From Bagarius yarrelli (taxonomy: Eukaryota; Chordata; Actinopteri; Siluriformes; Sisoridae), in contig VCAZ01000018.1 of assembly GCA_005784505.1 (NCBI GenBank), positions 1,253,816 to 1,317,815 on the forward strand: 64,000 nt of DNA, in the 5' to 3' direction. The notes below the pieces were generated by a model. That model was given only the letters and a program-made list of their open reading frames with translations. It was not told where the DNA came from and searched no databases. How positions within the stretch are numbered: position 1 is the stretch's first letter; every line of letters starts with the position of its first letter. Of this stretch, positions 54,946 through 64,000 are shown piece by piece. The position numbers and the translations under genes are program-made.

Positions 54946-56409
54946 GGAATATGTCCATAATAAAATTACTATGCTAAATAAGAACAAAGACAACATCCAT
55001 CCAGCTGTCCATTCTCTGTAATGCTTTTTCGACATGGGGTCAAGGGTAACAAGTTGTCTATGCCATAGGACTGGGGGTAGGCAGGGAATACCCAGGTCAG
55101 AGTTTCAATCCCATGCAGGACACAATTATAAACACACTTGCATACTATAGACAGGTTGGGAATGCCACTCAGATGCCCTGCAGCACCTGGCTTTGGATCA
55201 GGGAGACTAGAATACAAAAAAAAGAGAACAAATACACGGGGCACAGACAGAAATCAATTTCCCGGCCCCTGAGGTGCAAGGTAAACCTGCTGACCCTAGA
55301 ACAGTGTCTCTCAATGAATAAAAAAATATATATATCATCCTGGGGCAAAAACACAAGACTCTGAACTGTACTTTCACAAAAAGTTTGGGAAGTATCCTCA
55401 GTCGTCAAACCCCCATCCTGATTCAGGCCATTCTGACTCTGCCTGCTGCAGCACTATCTTTAGCAGTTCCTGCTAGGTCATAGAGTGTATTCATTTAAAA
55501 CACCAACCTGCTTGCAGAAGGTGGATACATGCGTTTGCTCATCTCATCTCAGCAGGAGTGCTGGGGCTCAGTCTGCGTCCGTTTGCTCTCGTTCTTTTTA
55601 CATTAACCTCCGAACCACTGAGAAGATTCATTTTCGTATAGAATGACCTTAATCCGCCGGCGAGCGCCGCATTACCAGCGAGCGTCGTATTGCTTGTGGC
55701 ACTTTGACCTTTCAAAACTTGAGTGCTGAGTGTTTGTTTTGATTTGCTATTTCCATTATTATGTGTGCATGAAAACCAATTACCGTTGCTAAGATGCGAC
55801 AAGGAGGCCACATCGGGAGCTTTAAATCAAACTTCGGAGATAAACTGGCTCATTTTTCAAAGGCACAAAACAAAGTAGCTATATATTTTGTTTCACTTCT
55901 GGCTAACCTGCTCACCTTGCCTCCATGTACTCACAATCCACAGGGCAGAGACTTTTTTTTAAACGACGTTAATTGCTTCTGCCTTCCGCTCTGTTGTCTT
56001 TTAATAACTCCTCAGCAAGCCCTGCTATTTCTAGCATAGCCATTTGGTATTCGGCTTAAAGGAAGGCCTCGCTCTGATAAACGTTACCATTCTCTCCTTT
56101 TCTCTCAATGCAATTATGCTTACCAAGCTTTTCTTTAGACCGAGCGCTAATCCTCCGCCTGCTTAATCGGCCGTAATGCGGAGCAGAATGAAGGGCATGG
56201 CCGGCTCTGATTACGAAGGCAGGATTGTGTCGAAAACGGTTAAACCGAATGCGGCAGACTTGTTTTTTTGTAAAGCAGTCTTTTTTGTAGTGGTGTATTT
56301 TGCCAGCTAGGCGTCCTTCCGAGAGATATTTATGACCTATGTAAAGATGACCGTATGTAGTGGGACATTTTGTAAAAAGATCAGATTGTAGTAAATGCAT
56401 CATCATAAT
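54946..56409. other. Unique intron with candidate conserved blocks
   Basis: 55535-55830 (with GCCGGCGAGCGCCGCATTAC) and 56100-56240 (with CTTAATCGGCCGTAATGCGG) are repeat-free, CpG-bearing and rich in TAAT-type words. I infer possible noncoding regulatory function. No splice-bounded exon. Confidence 0.4.
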
Positions 56410-56540
56410 ATAATCTATTTTTACAACTGAGCTTTAAGGGCCTTGATCAGGGGCCCAGCAGTCATGGCTTGGTGGAGCTGGGAATCAAACCCACAATCTC
56501 CGGGTTGGTAGTCCAACACCTTAACCATCACCACTTCCCA
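56410..56540 (-). mobile_element. SINE type A, minus strand
   Basis: Body GGGCCTTGATCAGGGGCCCA, B-box complement GGGAATCAAACCC, head complement GTCCAACACCTTAACCATCA. It is followed at 56552-56602 by a plus-strand LINE-like tail (CTATGGATCAAGGCATCTGC), a piece of a second copy. Confidence 0.88.
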
Positions 56541-56602
56541 TTTAAATGCAAGTCTCTATGGATCAAGGCATCTGCCAAATGCCAGAAATGTTAGTGTAAA
56601 CT

Positions 56603-57319
56603 TGCAACCTCCCGGTCAGCAGGCCAACATAGTCCAACTACAGACACTGAGAACATCATAATCACTATAATCATTTTAACCTCAAACCTTTAGTTAGATA
56701 GATATTTACAAAATCAAAAACATTGCTATAGAAATGATCACATATCCACATATCCAATTTAAACACCTACCAACCACCAAACACAAGGCAGAATTTGGAA
56801 ACATTTCATTTAAAAATTCCTTAAGATTTTTAAGATGCAAAACAGATCATAAAAATGCTAAACAGATCAAAACAAATTAAATTAAATAATTTCTATTAGT
56901 CAAAATGGTTTTTTTTTTGTATTTTTGAACACAAATCTATTTATTCTATTATTCTCAATAGCGGATTTCGAACATAATCATTTGAGAGCTGACTGACATT
57001 TTGGATCCAAACCAAGCGATCAGAGCGTATAGGTCAACGTTCCTGTTCATTGCAATTTAAAATAGCCCATTTATAATAGGGGAGAGAAATGTCAGGTATC
57101 TCGGGAGTGGACGCATTTGTGTAACAGGCTCATGCTGTTCTTCCTCCTAAACTTGCATTACGAAAAAAAAAAACAATGTAAAAACTCCTTTACTTACTCT
57201 AGACATTAGCATTAGCATCTTTTTAGAGTGGCTTTGGACAACTTTAACAAGAATCATAGTCATGGGTTGTGTTGTGTTTATTATGGCAGTTATTTTGGAA
57301 TAGGTCGTGTTTCTGACGC
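56603..57319. other. AT-rich unique intron
   Basis: No element is recognised. Confidence 0.3.
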
Positions 57320-57480
57320 CCTTTTCGATAGTGACTTACATTTACCTTATTTTTAGAAATGCAAAAAAAACAGCTAAGAGTAAATAGTCTAGCTCAGGTG
57401 CTTAGCAGTGGCAGCTTCCTGGTGCTGGAAATAAAATATCTTACATCAGTGTATTGGGACTTTAGCAGTTGCGCTATAAA
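57320..57480 (-). mobile_element. Degenerate SINE type A, minus strand
   Basis: Tail-like CCCTTTTCGATAGTGACTTA, body CTCAGGTGCTTAGCAGTGGC, then GGTGCTGGAAATAAAAT. Confidence 0.65.
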
Positions 57481-57504
57481 CTGTATAGCTGACTAGCTTT
57501 TTGA

Positions 57505-57590
57505 AATGTTAGCTTAATGGTTAATATGTTGGAAGATTTAGGTTCTAGGTTTAACCCCTAGACCGTACCGTGTAACCACTAGTTGTAACA
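57505..57590 (+). mobile_element. Degenerate SINE head, plus strand
   Basis: GTTAGCTTAATGGTTAATAT and TAGGTTCTAGGTTTAACCCC resemble a tRNA-like head with B-box. Confidence 0.45.
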
Positions 57591-58494
57591 TAAAAAAAAA
57601 GGAGTTTCTGACTCTGCTTAGGGTACCTAAAAAAGCTGTAACCTTAGACTCGCTTAAAGATCTTCAGTAACCTGATCATTATGCTAACATTTTGAAAGAT
57701 CTTCAGAATCAGATCCAAGAACCCCATGTGATGTATGACTACCGACATGTGCTGCATCCCGTTTGTGCCGCTGCTTTGAAAAGAGTCTTGTACAAAGATT
57801 GGTTTTACCCTCGTGTAATTGACCGTTATTGACATTTCCTTTTTCAAGGAAAATATCAATCCATTTTCTCAGGGTTTTAAATACTGAAAGGTTATGGTTT
57901 TGCTTTGATCTCGCTTTTTACAGAGGTCATAATGACGGCTGAAAAAAGTTATGTCCCCTGCTCAGGTTCTTTACCGCAGAGGCCAAGTGCAGTGTGTCTG
58001 TGCGAATGACCGTGAAGCGAGGCGTTAAACCACCGCCACAGCAGAACAATGAAATGCGCCATTTATTGATGAGTAATTTAGACTGGTCATGCCCCACCCC
58101 TATACTTTTAATCCCTGAGACTCCTCTGGCTTCAGTAAATATCATCAGTCGTAAGACGGTGCTATTTACTCCCCTGGCTGAACGTAGTCAGGTTTATGGC
58201 CCATAAATTGAAGCAGTTTGAGAGGTCCTTTGAGGAACTGCATGTTAAATTCACAGAGGCTGAAATGCAGAGGCCATATATTTCAAAGTGCTGTATCAGG
58301 ATGGTGACTGAAATACTAAGTGTCCTTTTCCTGAATAGAATGTCTCCTGAATGGGTCAATGCCCCAGACATGGCATTTAAAGGACATATGGTTCAGTGCA
58401 AAAGTTTATGATCATGACTGGGAAGATGACTTTTACTGTCCTATTCATTAAAATCTAAAATGACTTCTAAATCTGTTTGCGTTTTCAGTGTCGG
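57591..58494. other. Unique intron
   Basis: No element is recognised. 57900-58200 is open on both strands but without support for an exon. Confidence 0.3.
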
Positions 58495-58925
58495 GGGCAG
58501 TAGTGGCTCAAATAGATATAAGGTGCTGAGTTAAATGGAAGACCAGGAAGACCTGGGTTCAAGCCCCACCAGCCACTGTTGGATCTTTTGAGCAAGACCT
58601 TAAACCAGGGGGTGTCCAAACTTGGTCCTGGAGGGTCGGGGTGTCCTGCAGAGTTCAGCTCCAACCCTAATCAAACACACCTGAACCAACTAATCAAGAT
58701 CTTGCTAGGTATACTTGAAACGTTGAGCCAAGATGGAGCTTAACTCTGCAGGACACCCCGACCCTCCAGGACCAAGTTTGGACACCCCTGGTCTAAACCC
58801 TTCCTGCTCCAGGGGCGCTGCATCATAGCTGACCCTGCACTCTGGCCCCCAACATCCCAAGAAGGGATATGCAAAAAAACAGATTTTACTGTGCTTTAGA
58901 GTTCATGTGACAAATAAAGACAATA
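58495..58925 (+). mobile_element. SINE type B interrupted by a MITE
   Basis: Head GGGGGCAGTAGTGGCTCAAA, B-box CTGGGTTCAAGCCCCACCAG, body GTTGGATCTTTTGAGCAAGA, then the MITE. After the MITE, CCTTCCTGCTCCAGGGGCGC and AGCTGACCCTGCACTCTGGC continue the SINE body to TTCATGTGACAAATAAAGAC. Confidence 0.9.
58606..58790. mobile_element. hAT-like MITE nested in the SINE
   Basis: Terminal inverted repeats of about 56 bp: CAGGGGGTGTCCAAACTTGG TCC... on the left and its complement ending GTTTGGACACCCCTG on the right, with one extra G on the left. Flanking octamers CCTTAAAC (58598-58605) and GTCTAAAC (58791-58798) agree in the last five bases. The 185-bp element has no coding capacity. Confidence 0.9.
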
Positions 58926-59817
58926 ATTTTTTTATTCATTTATTCATTATTGATTTCAGTTCTAAAATGGAAAAATTGGATTTGGATGTTGGATGTTTGT
59001 CCTTTACTTCCGCTGAGGTTCCAAGTATCGTAGCACAGTTGTCTGTCTCTCAATAGCTGTTTTCTTACACCTTACAATGATTTGTGGATAAAACACCAAC
59101 ATGGCGAAAAAAGAGGGAAAATATGTTCCAATAACACTTCCAGACTGTTTTTATTTTTTCTTTGAATTATGGTCCACTTAAGATGGTGGACTTGAGCCAG
59201 TACAGCCATTCTGTCTGATTCTAGAAGAATAGTGTGAGAAATGATCATTACCCACCTTGAATGAGCGAGACTGTAATTTTTTAGATGGATTTAACCTAAT
59301 TGCACGGAAAATCCATTTGCCTGGTCGTGCGTTTTTGTCCCTGTACATGAACCTGCTGTATTACTGTTTAGCATAATGATGTTGAACCTCATTTATTTTC
59401 ACTAATATTAGTCTGACTTGCCATCTTCCTAATGCTTTAAGCCAACTTATTACATTAACTTCCCCAAAACTTTTTCATATACGATTTTTTAAATTGTTGA
59501 CCACTTAAATTGCCATTTTTTTTCTTACATTCCCATTTTTTATCATGCTACTTTCTAGTTTGTTCCAGACATCCTTTATCAACCTGCTGGTAAGAAGAGC
59601 ACTAGTATCTCCTGCTAAAACTGAAAGATTTCACTACAAATTGTGATTGGTAGTGAAAGCACCTCTCACTGGCATTTTGAGGGGCACTAAGTGGGTGGGT
59701 GTTTGTTAATATAATTTACCCAGTTGCTACAAATATTTAATTATAAGAGAAGACAGAACACTCTGTAATAATTTTAAAGAGTTTTTGGGCATTTTTTGCC
59801 CTTATTGATATGAAATG
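58926..59817. other. Unique intron
   Basis: No element is recognised. Confidence 0.3.
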
Positions 59818-59940
59818 GGGGAGATAGTGAGAGAGTTGGGACCGAAAAGCCGGGAATCGAACCCATGTCGCTGGATGGCAACAACTTGCGCATGTTGGTA
59901 CCAGTGCCTTAATCCATTACACCACCTCGGAAATTATTTC
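59818..59940 (-). mobile_element. tRNA-headed SINE, third family, minus strand
   Basis: On the minus strand: CCGAGGTGGTGTAATGGATT head (A-box) and CCATGTCGCTGGATGG... with the B-box ATGGGTTCGATTCCCGG, then the complement of GGGGGAGATAGTGAGAGAGT. It is related to 9991-10118. Confidence 0.7.
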
Positions 59941-60199
59941 ATGTTTTATTTTTCGATATTGTTAGCAGGAGATCAGCAGACACTGACTGACAGCAGCTGA
60001 ATCAGTGGATCTTTAGCTGAGTGTTAACAGAACACTTTAATTTGGGGGGGGGGGTCCCACTACACATTTAACAGCTGAGCAAATAGTCACATTTAATTAG
60101 AAGTTGAATATTTAAATACCAATACATACAAGAAGCTATACACCTTAAGATAAAGGTTTGGAGACCAGCTCTTCATGGTGATTACATATTTATTGGGTT
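59941..60199. other. Unique intron with G run
   Basis: A run of about 11 G near 60044-60054; otherwise nothing. Confidence 0.35.
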
Positions 60200-60376
60200 T
60201 TAGTAGTAGCTAAGTGGTTATAACATGTTGGACTATTAAACAGAAGGTTAGGAGCTGACGTTCTGGGACCACCAAGTTGCCACTGCTTGGCCCTTAACCC
60301 TTAACTGTTCAGTTCAATAAATGTAGGTTTCTCTGTATAAGGGCGTCTGATAAATACTGGTAATGTAAATGTATCA
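60200..60376 (+). mobile_element. SINE type A, diverged
   Basis: Head GTAGTAGCTAAGTGGTTATA, body AAGTTGCCACTGCTTGGCCC, tail GTTTCTCTGTATAAGGGCGT, end TAATGTAAATGTAT. Confidence 0.87.
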
Positions 60377-61129
60377 ATGTCCAAACATTCAGAACGGTGG
60401 AGTAAATGGTTTCCATTTAGGCTCATTGTCCCCTTTTCTGGACTTTCTCTGAAATAGATTTCAGCTGGGATTTCTGCTAGAGCTGTGAATTTTAATAAGG
60501 TCAGCTGTATCAAGAACTTGTCTCCTAAGATGTCCTTTCAGATGCCGAGTGTGGCTCTGAAAGGCTCTGTGCTTTTATCGATGGAGTCTGCTTCTACCCA
60601 GGCCAGTCAATGCGGCTTCCTTCCCTTTTGTTGTGGTGATTGTGATGGCTTCTGTTGCAACATCAATGAAGTCTCCGGGGGTTTGATCAAATCTACATGA
60701 TTTATATATTGTGATCTGGATTGTATAACAATGAGCAGTGCATTGCTGCTGTGTAGCTTCTCCTGCAGAGGAGACATCAATTCTCAGGACAAAGGGTTAA
60801 AAAAAAAAAGACTTCTATGTTTATAGTTATAATGAGCCGCTGAAGCAGCGGAATGCTATTTTTCTTAAAATACTCCAGAATAATCAGTTACCTTAAAACT
60901 AAGATGGATTTTCTGGATAAAAAAACAGAAGAGAGTGGGTATGTCTAACAAAAAGGGCCCCAAAGGAACAAGTTATGATGCTACATTTGGAATTTCAGTT
61001 TTATTTGTTGAAAATCCCCCAAAAATATGTTATATTTGTTATGTTAATAAGAAACCTTTACAGAACCAGACTAAAAGGAACCATTGGGGTTAGTCGGGCC
61101 AAGTCCACTGCATCATCACCGTGAGACCA
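60377..61129. other. Unique intron
   Basis: No gene was seen. Confidence 0.3.
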
Positions 61130-61760
61130 GAATCACCCATCTCTTTTCTAAACTTTTTCATTTATTGGTACCGCGTCACCTACCACAAAAGTTCCCGCTG
61201 ACTTTAGCTACAATATCCCTGGCACTCTAATTGCCCCATGTATCATCAATAGAAGTCGCTTCACTCTCATATTAACACTCTCACTAAATCAGCATTCTTT
61301 CATTTACAAGAAATTGTCCAGCTTCGTTCTTTCATTAGTGCCAACGATGCTAAAACTCTCATCCGTGCTTTTCTTTTACCTCGTTTTGATTACCGCAATG
61401 CCTTTTTTTATTGTCTTACCAGCTTCCTCCTTTGCCAAATCACAGTATATTCAATACTCAGCCGCTCGTATTGTCACTCGCACTACGTAGCCCACATCAC
61501 GCCTATTCTAGCTAAACTGTACCAGCTACTAGTAAAATTATCCTTCTTTCATTTATACATTTGCATGGTTTGTCTTCGCAATCTGCTCATTGCCTATTCT
61601 CCACCTTGTTTATTGCAGTCCTCCTAAATGATGATTCCTGACAGATCATTTAGAGTTGTTGCCCCTAAATTATAGCCCTCTCTTCCCAGCTCACTCTCTC
61701 TTGCCAATAACCTTTATGAATTTAAATCGCTGCTCAAAACTCACTTGTCAGATGTTACCT
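61130..61760 (+). pseudogene. Dead L2/CR1-type LINE 3' fragment
   Basis: In the plus strand, residues such as LRSFISANDAKTLIRAF and PRFDYRNA (61330-61400) match the C-terminal reverse-transcriptase region of L2-like elements (intact relatives read SRLDYCNA). QYIQYSAARIVT follows (61446-61480) and NNLYEFKSLLKTHL lies near the end (61707-61749). Frameshifts and stops between these blocks show it is dead. It is 5'-truncated. Elements of this clade supply the enzyme for SINEs with tails like type A here. Confidence 0.85.
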
Positions 61761-62234
61761 TGCTTAAGTTAACTTTTGTATATTCTGTCTTGTCAATATA
61801 TAACTTTATGGATGGCCCTGTTTTATTTATGGGTTTTTTTCCAGACCTACTTACTAGTTTATATAGTTTGTTTGGTGGATTTTTTCCAATGGAAAAGTGC
61901 AGTCTGGTTCCTGATAAAGTTTTGGCTTAGACATCAGCTACGGTGGAAAAGTGTTACAAGTGACATGGCAGTGTGTGCTTATATATAATGTCCTGTCATT
62001 TCAAACAGACCAGGAGCTTTGGAACAATTTATAAATCAAGTTAATTACAGATTCAACAATAATTTGGTTTTGCTGAAACCCTTAAATATCCAATAATGGA
62101 AATCCAAGGATAAAAACACGGAGCTCAGAGTCTGTGTTGGACCATCCATGTTTGTCCATCCTTATGTGACTGTTTTTGGTCTAGCAACAGTGTTTTCTTG
62201 TTTAGATTTGAATTTAGATTTGAATCATCGGGTC
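61761..62234. other. Possible LINE 3' untranslated remains and unique intron
   Basis: The sequence after the LINE coding remnant has no recognised element; part may be its 3' untranslated region. Confidence 0.35.
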
Positions 62235-62300
62235 CAGGGGTCCCCAAACTATGGCCCGCCATGACGTTTTGACTGGCCATCTGAATAATTTTAGAGTCAG
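62235..62300 (+). mobile_element. hAT-like element left end
   Basis: CCAGGGGTCCCCAAACTATG GCCCGCC starts like the terminal repeat of Charlie/Zaphod-type hAT elements. No matching right end was found nearby. Confidence 0.5.
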
Positions 62301-62439
62301 ACGCTTTCAGGTTGTTATTCATATGCAGATTTATTCTCCAAAAGCACACAGTACAGATCAAGCACTTTATTTCTTATTTCGTACAACAGGCAGGAAGAAG
62401 CAGGTTGAACATCTATACATGGAATTTAAAACAAGAGCT

Positions 62440-62600
62440 CTGTAATGTTAGGCTAGGCTTAACAAAAGTTTGGTTGTGTTAGGCTAGGCTAAACAAAACT
62501 TACTTCTTAGGAAGAATCGAGCAGCTTAAATAAATGGGCAAACCTCGGTACACCGGAAACTAAGGGCCTGGTAATGCTAGGCTAGGCTAAACAAAAGAAG
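62440..62600 (+). repeat. Three scattered copies of a 20-bp word
   Basis: TTAGGCTAGGCTTAACAAAA and close variants occur at about 62447, 62480 and 62578. The spacing is irregular. Confidence 0.7.
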
Positions 62601-64000
62601 GTACAAATGCAGGTTTGCTGAACAAAGAACAAGCTAGAACCACGACCATGAACGGTAGAACACAAAGGCAAAAATCGCATAAACCAAAATCAATAACAAC
62701 AACAAAAGCTTAAAAAAGGTGACTACACAAGGCAGGACTTGCATAAAAGTGAATTATTTCCCTGGTGTGATTCAAGAGCACTTGATCTTTTGTGGTAAAT
62801 GGTGTGTTCGTGTTCTGTGTGGTAGCTGATGGGTCTTGTGTGTGTTTTTTTTTCTGACAATATCCAATAATTTGCAGTTCATACTGGGCTTTTATCCACT
62901 TAGAGAATAAAAAGAAAAAAATACCTTAATTGTTCGGTAATTGGTGGTGTTATTGTAAAAGAAAAATTAAATATTAATATTGCGAATACACCACAAAGTA
63001 ATTTAAATGAAACAAAATTCGATATTTTACTAACCAGTGCATATAAGAACTTGATTTAGGTGTACTGTTAAGATCTTTGCACACTGAAATCCCAAATGAT
63101 TCGTTATTCTAAAAAAATCCTAATCAGAGATTCGAAAGTTTATTTCAGGATGTCAGTAAGTCAGTTTGATACTTGAACAGAGACCCTAACCCTGGCAGTA
63201 TATCTAAGGAATGGACACATAACCACAAACATACACACACACCAAACAGCAGTATCGGAAAGGTATTGTGCCATTGTGGTATTGAAACCCTTCTACAATA
63301 GTCCACAGCAGTGGGTCGCCATTCTAGATTATGGCCTTTGTTTGTATGGTGACTCTGAATTGTAAAAAAATTATTGCGTGTTTTTAGATTTTCGCTTGGA
63401 CATTAACTGAGCAGCATTAAATCGAAATTAAAGCTTGCCAAAAATTCAAAACTTTTAACAATTTTTTATATTTTATTTTTAAAAAGCAAAATTTTGTTCA
63501 TGAAACAGGTAAAAAAAAACAAAAAAAGAGTACGACTGAAAGCTGTCAAGCTGAGCTGTCCATCATGACTGCCTTTTTTACTCCTGACCCATTCTTTTGC
63601 AATACAAAGCAGCGGTAGTTTCAGCTCCTCGGTCTAGCCGCTAGCTTATTTTGTTCTGTGATGAATGCAGCTCCTATCAGAGTCTTTTATACCCCACAAC
63701 CACTGACGTCCCCTGTATAGACTTTGTTCAGCAACTTTGGGCTGCAGGACCGACCCCAATCCTGAACCCAATCCTGACCCCAATCAGCCGGTAACTGCTC
63801 AGACCTGCTTGAGGGAAGTAAGATGAAAAGACAGACAGACAGAATGATGAAAAAGAATAACAGACACTTCAATCAAAGTGGGTGATGAGGAGCTATGGTA
63901 TGAAAGAACATTAAATCTTCAAGAAAAGAAGTGAGAAGCTCTAAAGAATCCCCAAAGTTTATTTTAGAGAACACAGAATAGCAAATCTAAAGATTCCCAC
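62601..64000. other. Unique intron to the right edge
   Basis: No gene or transposon is recognised. A short repeat of CCAATCCTGAACC type occurs at 63742-63790 and a GACA run at 63827-63842. No exon 2 of lsamp was found before the edge. Confidence 0.35.

Noticed and set aside
4231..60376. tRNA genes suggested by the many A-box and B-box motifs
   Set aside because: Each is attached to a SINE body and most carry the LINE-like tail; none shows an intact tRNA fold with acceptor stem.

Overview
The window is vertebrate nuclear DNA, almost certainly from a teleost fish. It is AT-rich and full of CA/GT and tetranucleotide microsatellites. It also carries many tRNA-headed SINEs whose tails resemble fish L2/RSg-1-type LINE ends, DANA/Mermaid-like SINEs, RTE-like and L2-like LINE fragments, and short hAT-like and Tc/mariner-like MITEs. 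A catfish or other otophysan is my best guess from the SINE types, but species cannot be fixed from sequence alone. There are no bacterial, phage or CRISPR features.

Only one protein-coding exon is convincing. Positions 11966-12126 (+) encode a signal peptide and the start of an Ig domain ending in a clean splice donor. The peptide matches the first exon of limbic system-associated membrane protein (lsamp), a GPI-anchored IgLON cell-adhesion protein of neurons. It sits in a CpG-rich promoter/5'UTR block (about 11560-11965) with a TATA-like box and three upstream ORFs. Everything from 12127 to the right edge (about 52 kb) is then the beginning of the very large lsamp intron 1; no exon 2 was found. 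Positions 1-11559 are upstream intergenic DNA, or intron if the fish gene also uses a more distal first exon as mammals do.

Layout: 617-2000 is a 36-bp minisatellite with higher-order structure. 2001-11559 is mostly unique DNA with about eight SINE copies, a TCTA microsatellite and a 30-bp minisatellite close to the promoter. 11560-12126 is the lsamp promoter and exon 1. 12127-25000 is intron with SINEs, pure AT and ATT tracts, and an unexplained 113-codon ORF at 14659-15000. 25560-27080 is a GGAT-family array followed by a 700-bp purine block. 27680-42500 is intron with two related TIR elements, a hAT-like MITE with target duplications, and a tandem duplication at 31012-32350. 42900-49600 holds a pyrimidine tract, two related A-rich blocks, a dispersed repeat and a dead RTE-like LINE. 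49880-54340 is extremely rich in CA/GT, GA and poly-T tracts and contains a 25-bp minisatellite. 54700-64000 has SINEs, a MITE nested in a SINE, and a dead L2-like LINE.

Several unique, moderately GC-rich blocks without repeats (for example 2880-3560, 17330-17870, 22180-22640, 32790-33240, 55535-55830) look like candidate conserved noncoding elements. That is inference only and needs a cross-species alignment. I found no undescribed multi-gene system. The more unusual signals are the promoter-proximal minisatellite that begins inside a SINE, the uORF cascade, the A-X-B duplication, the nested MITE, and the paired A-rich blocks.
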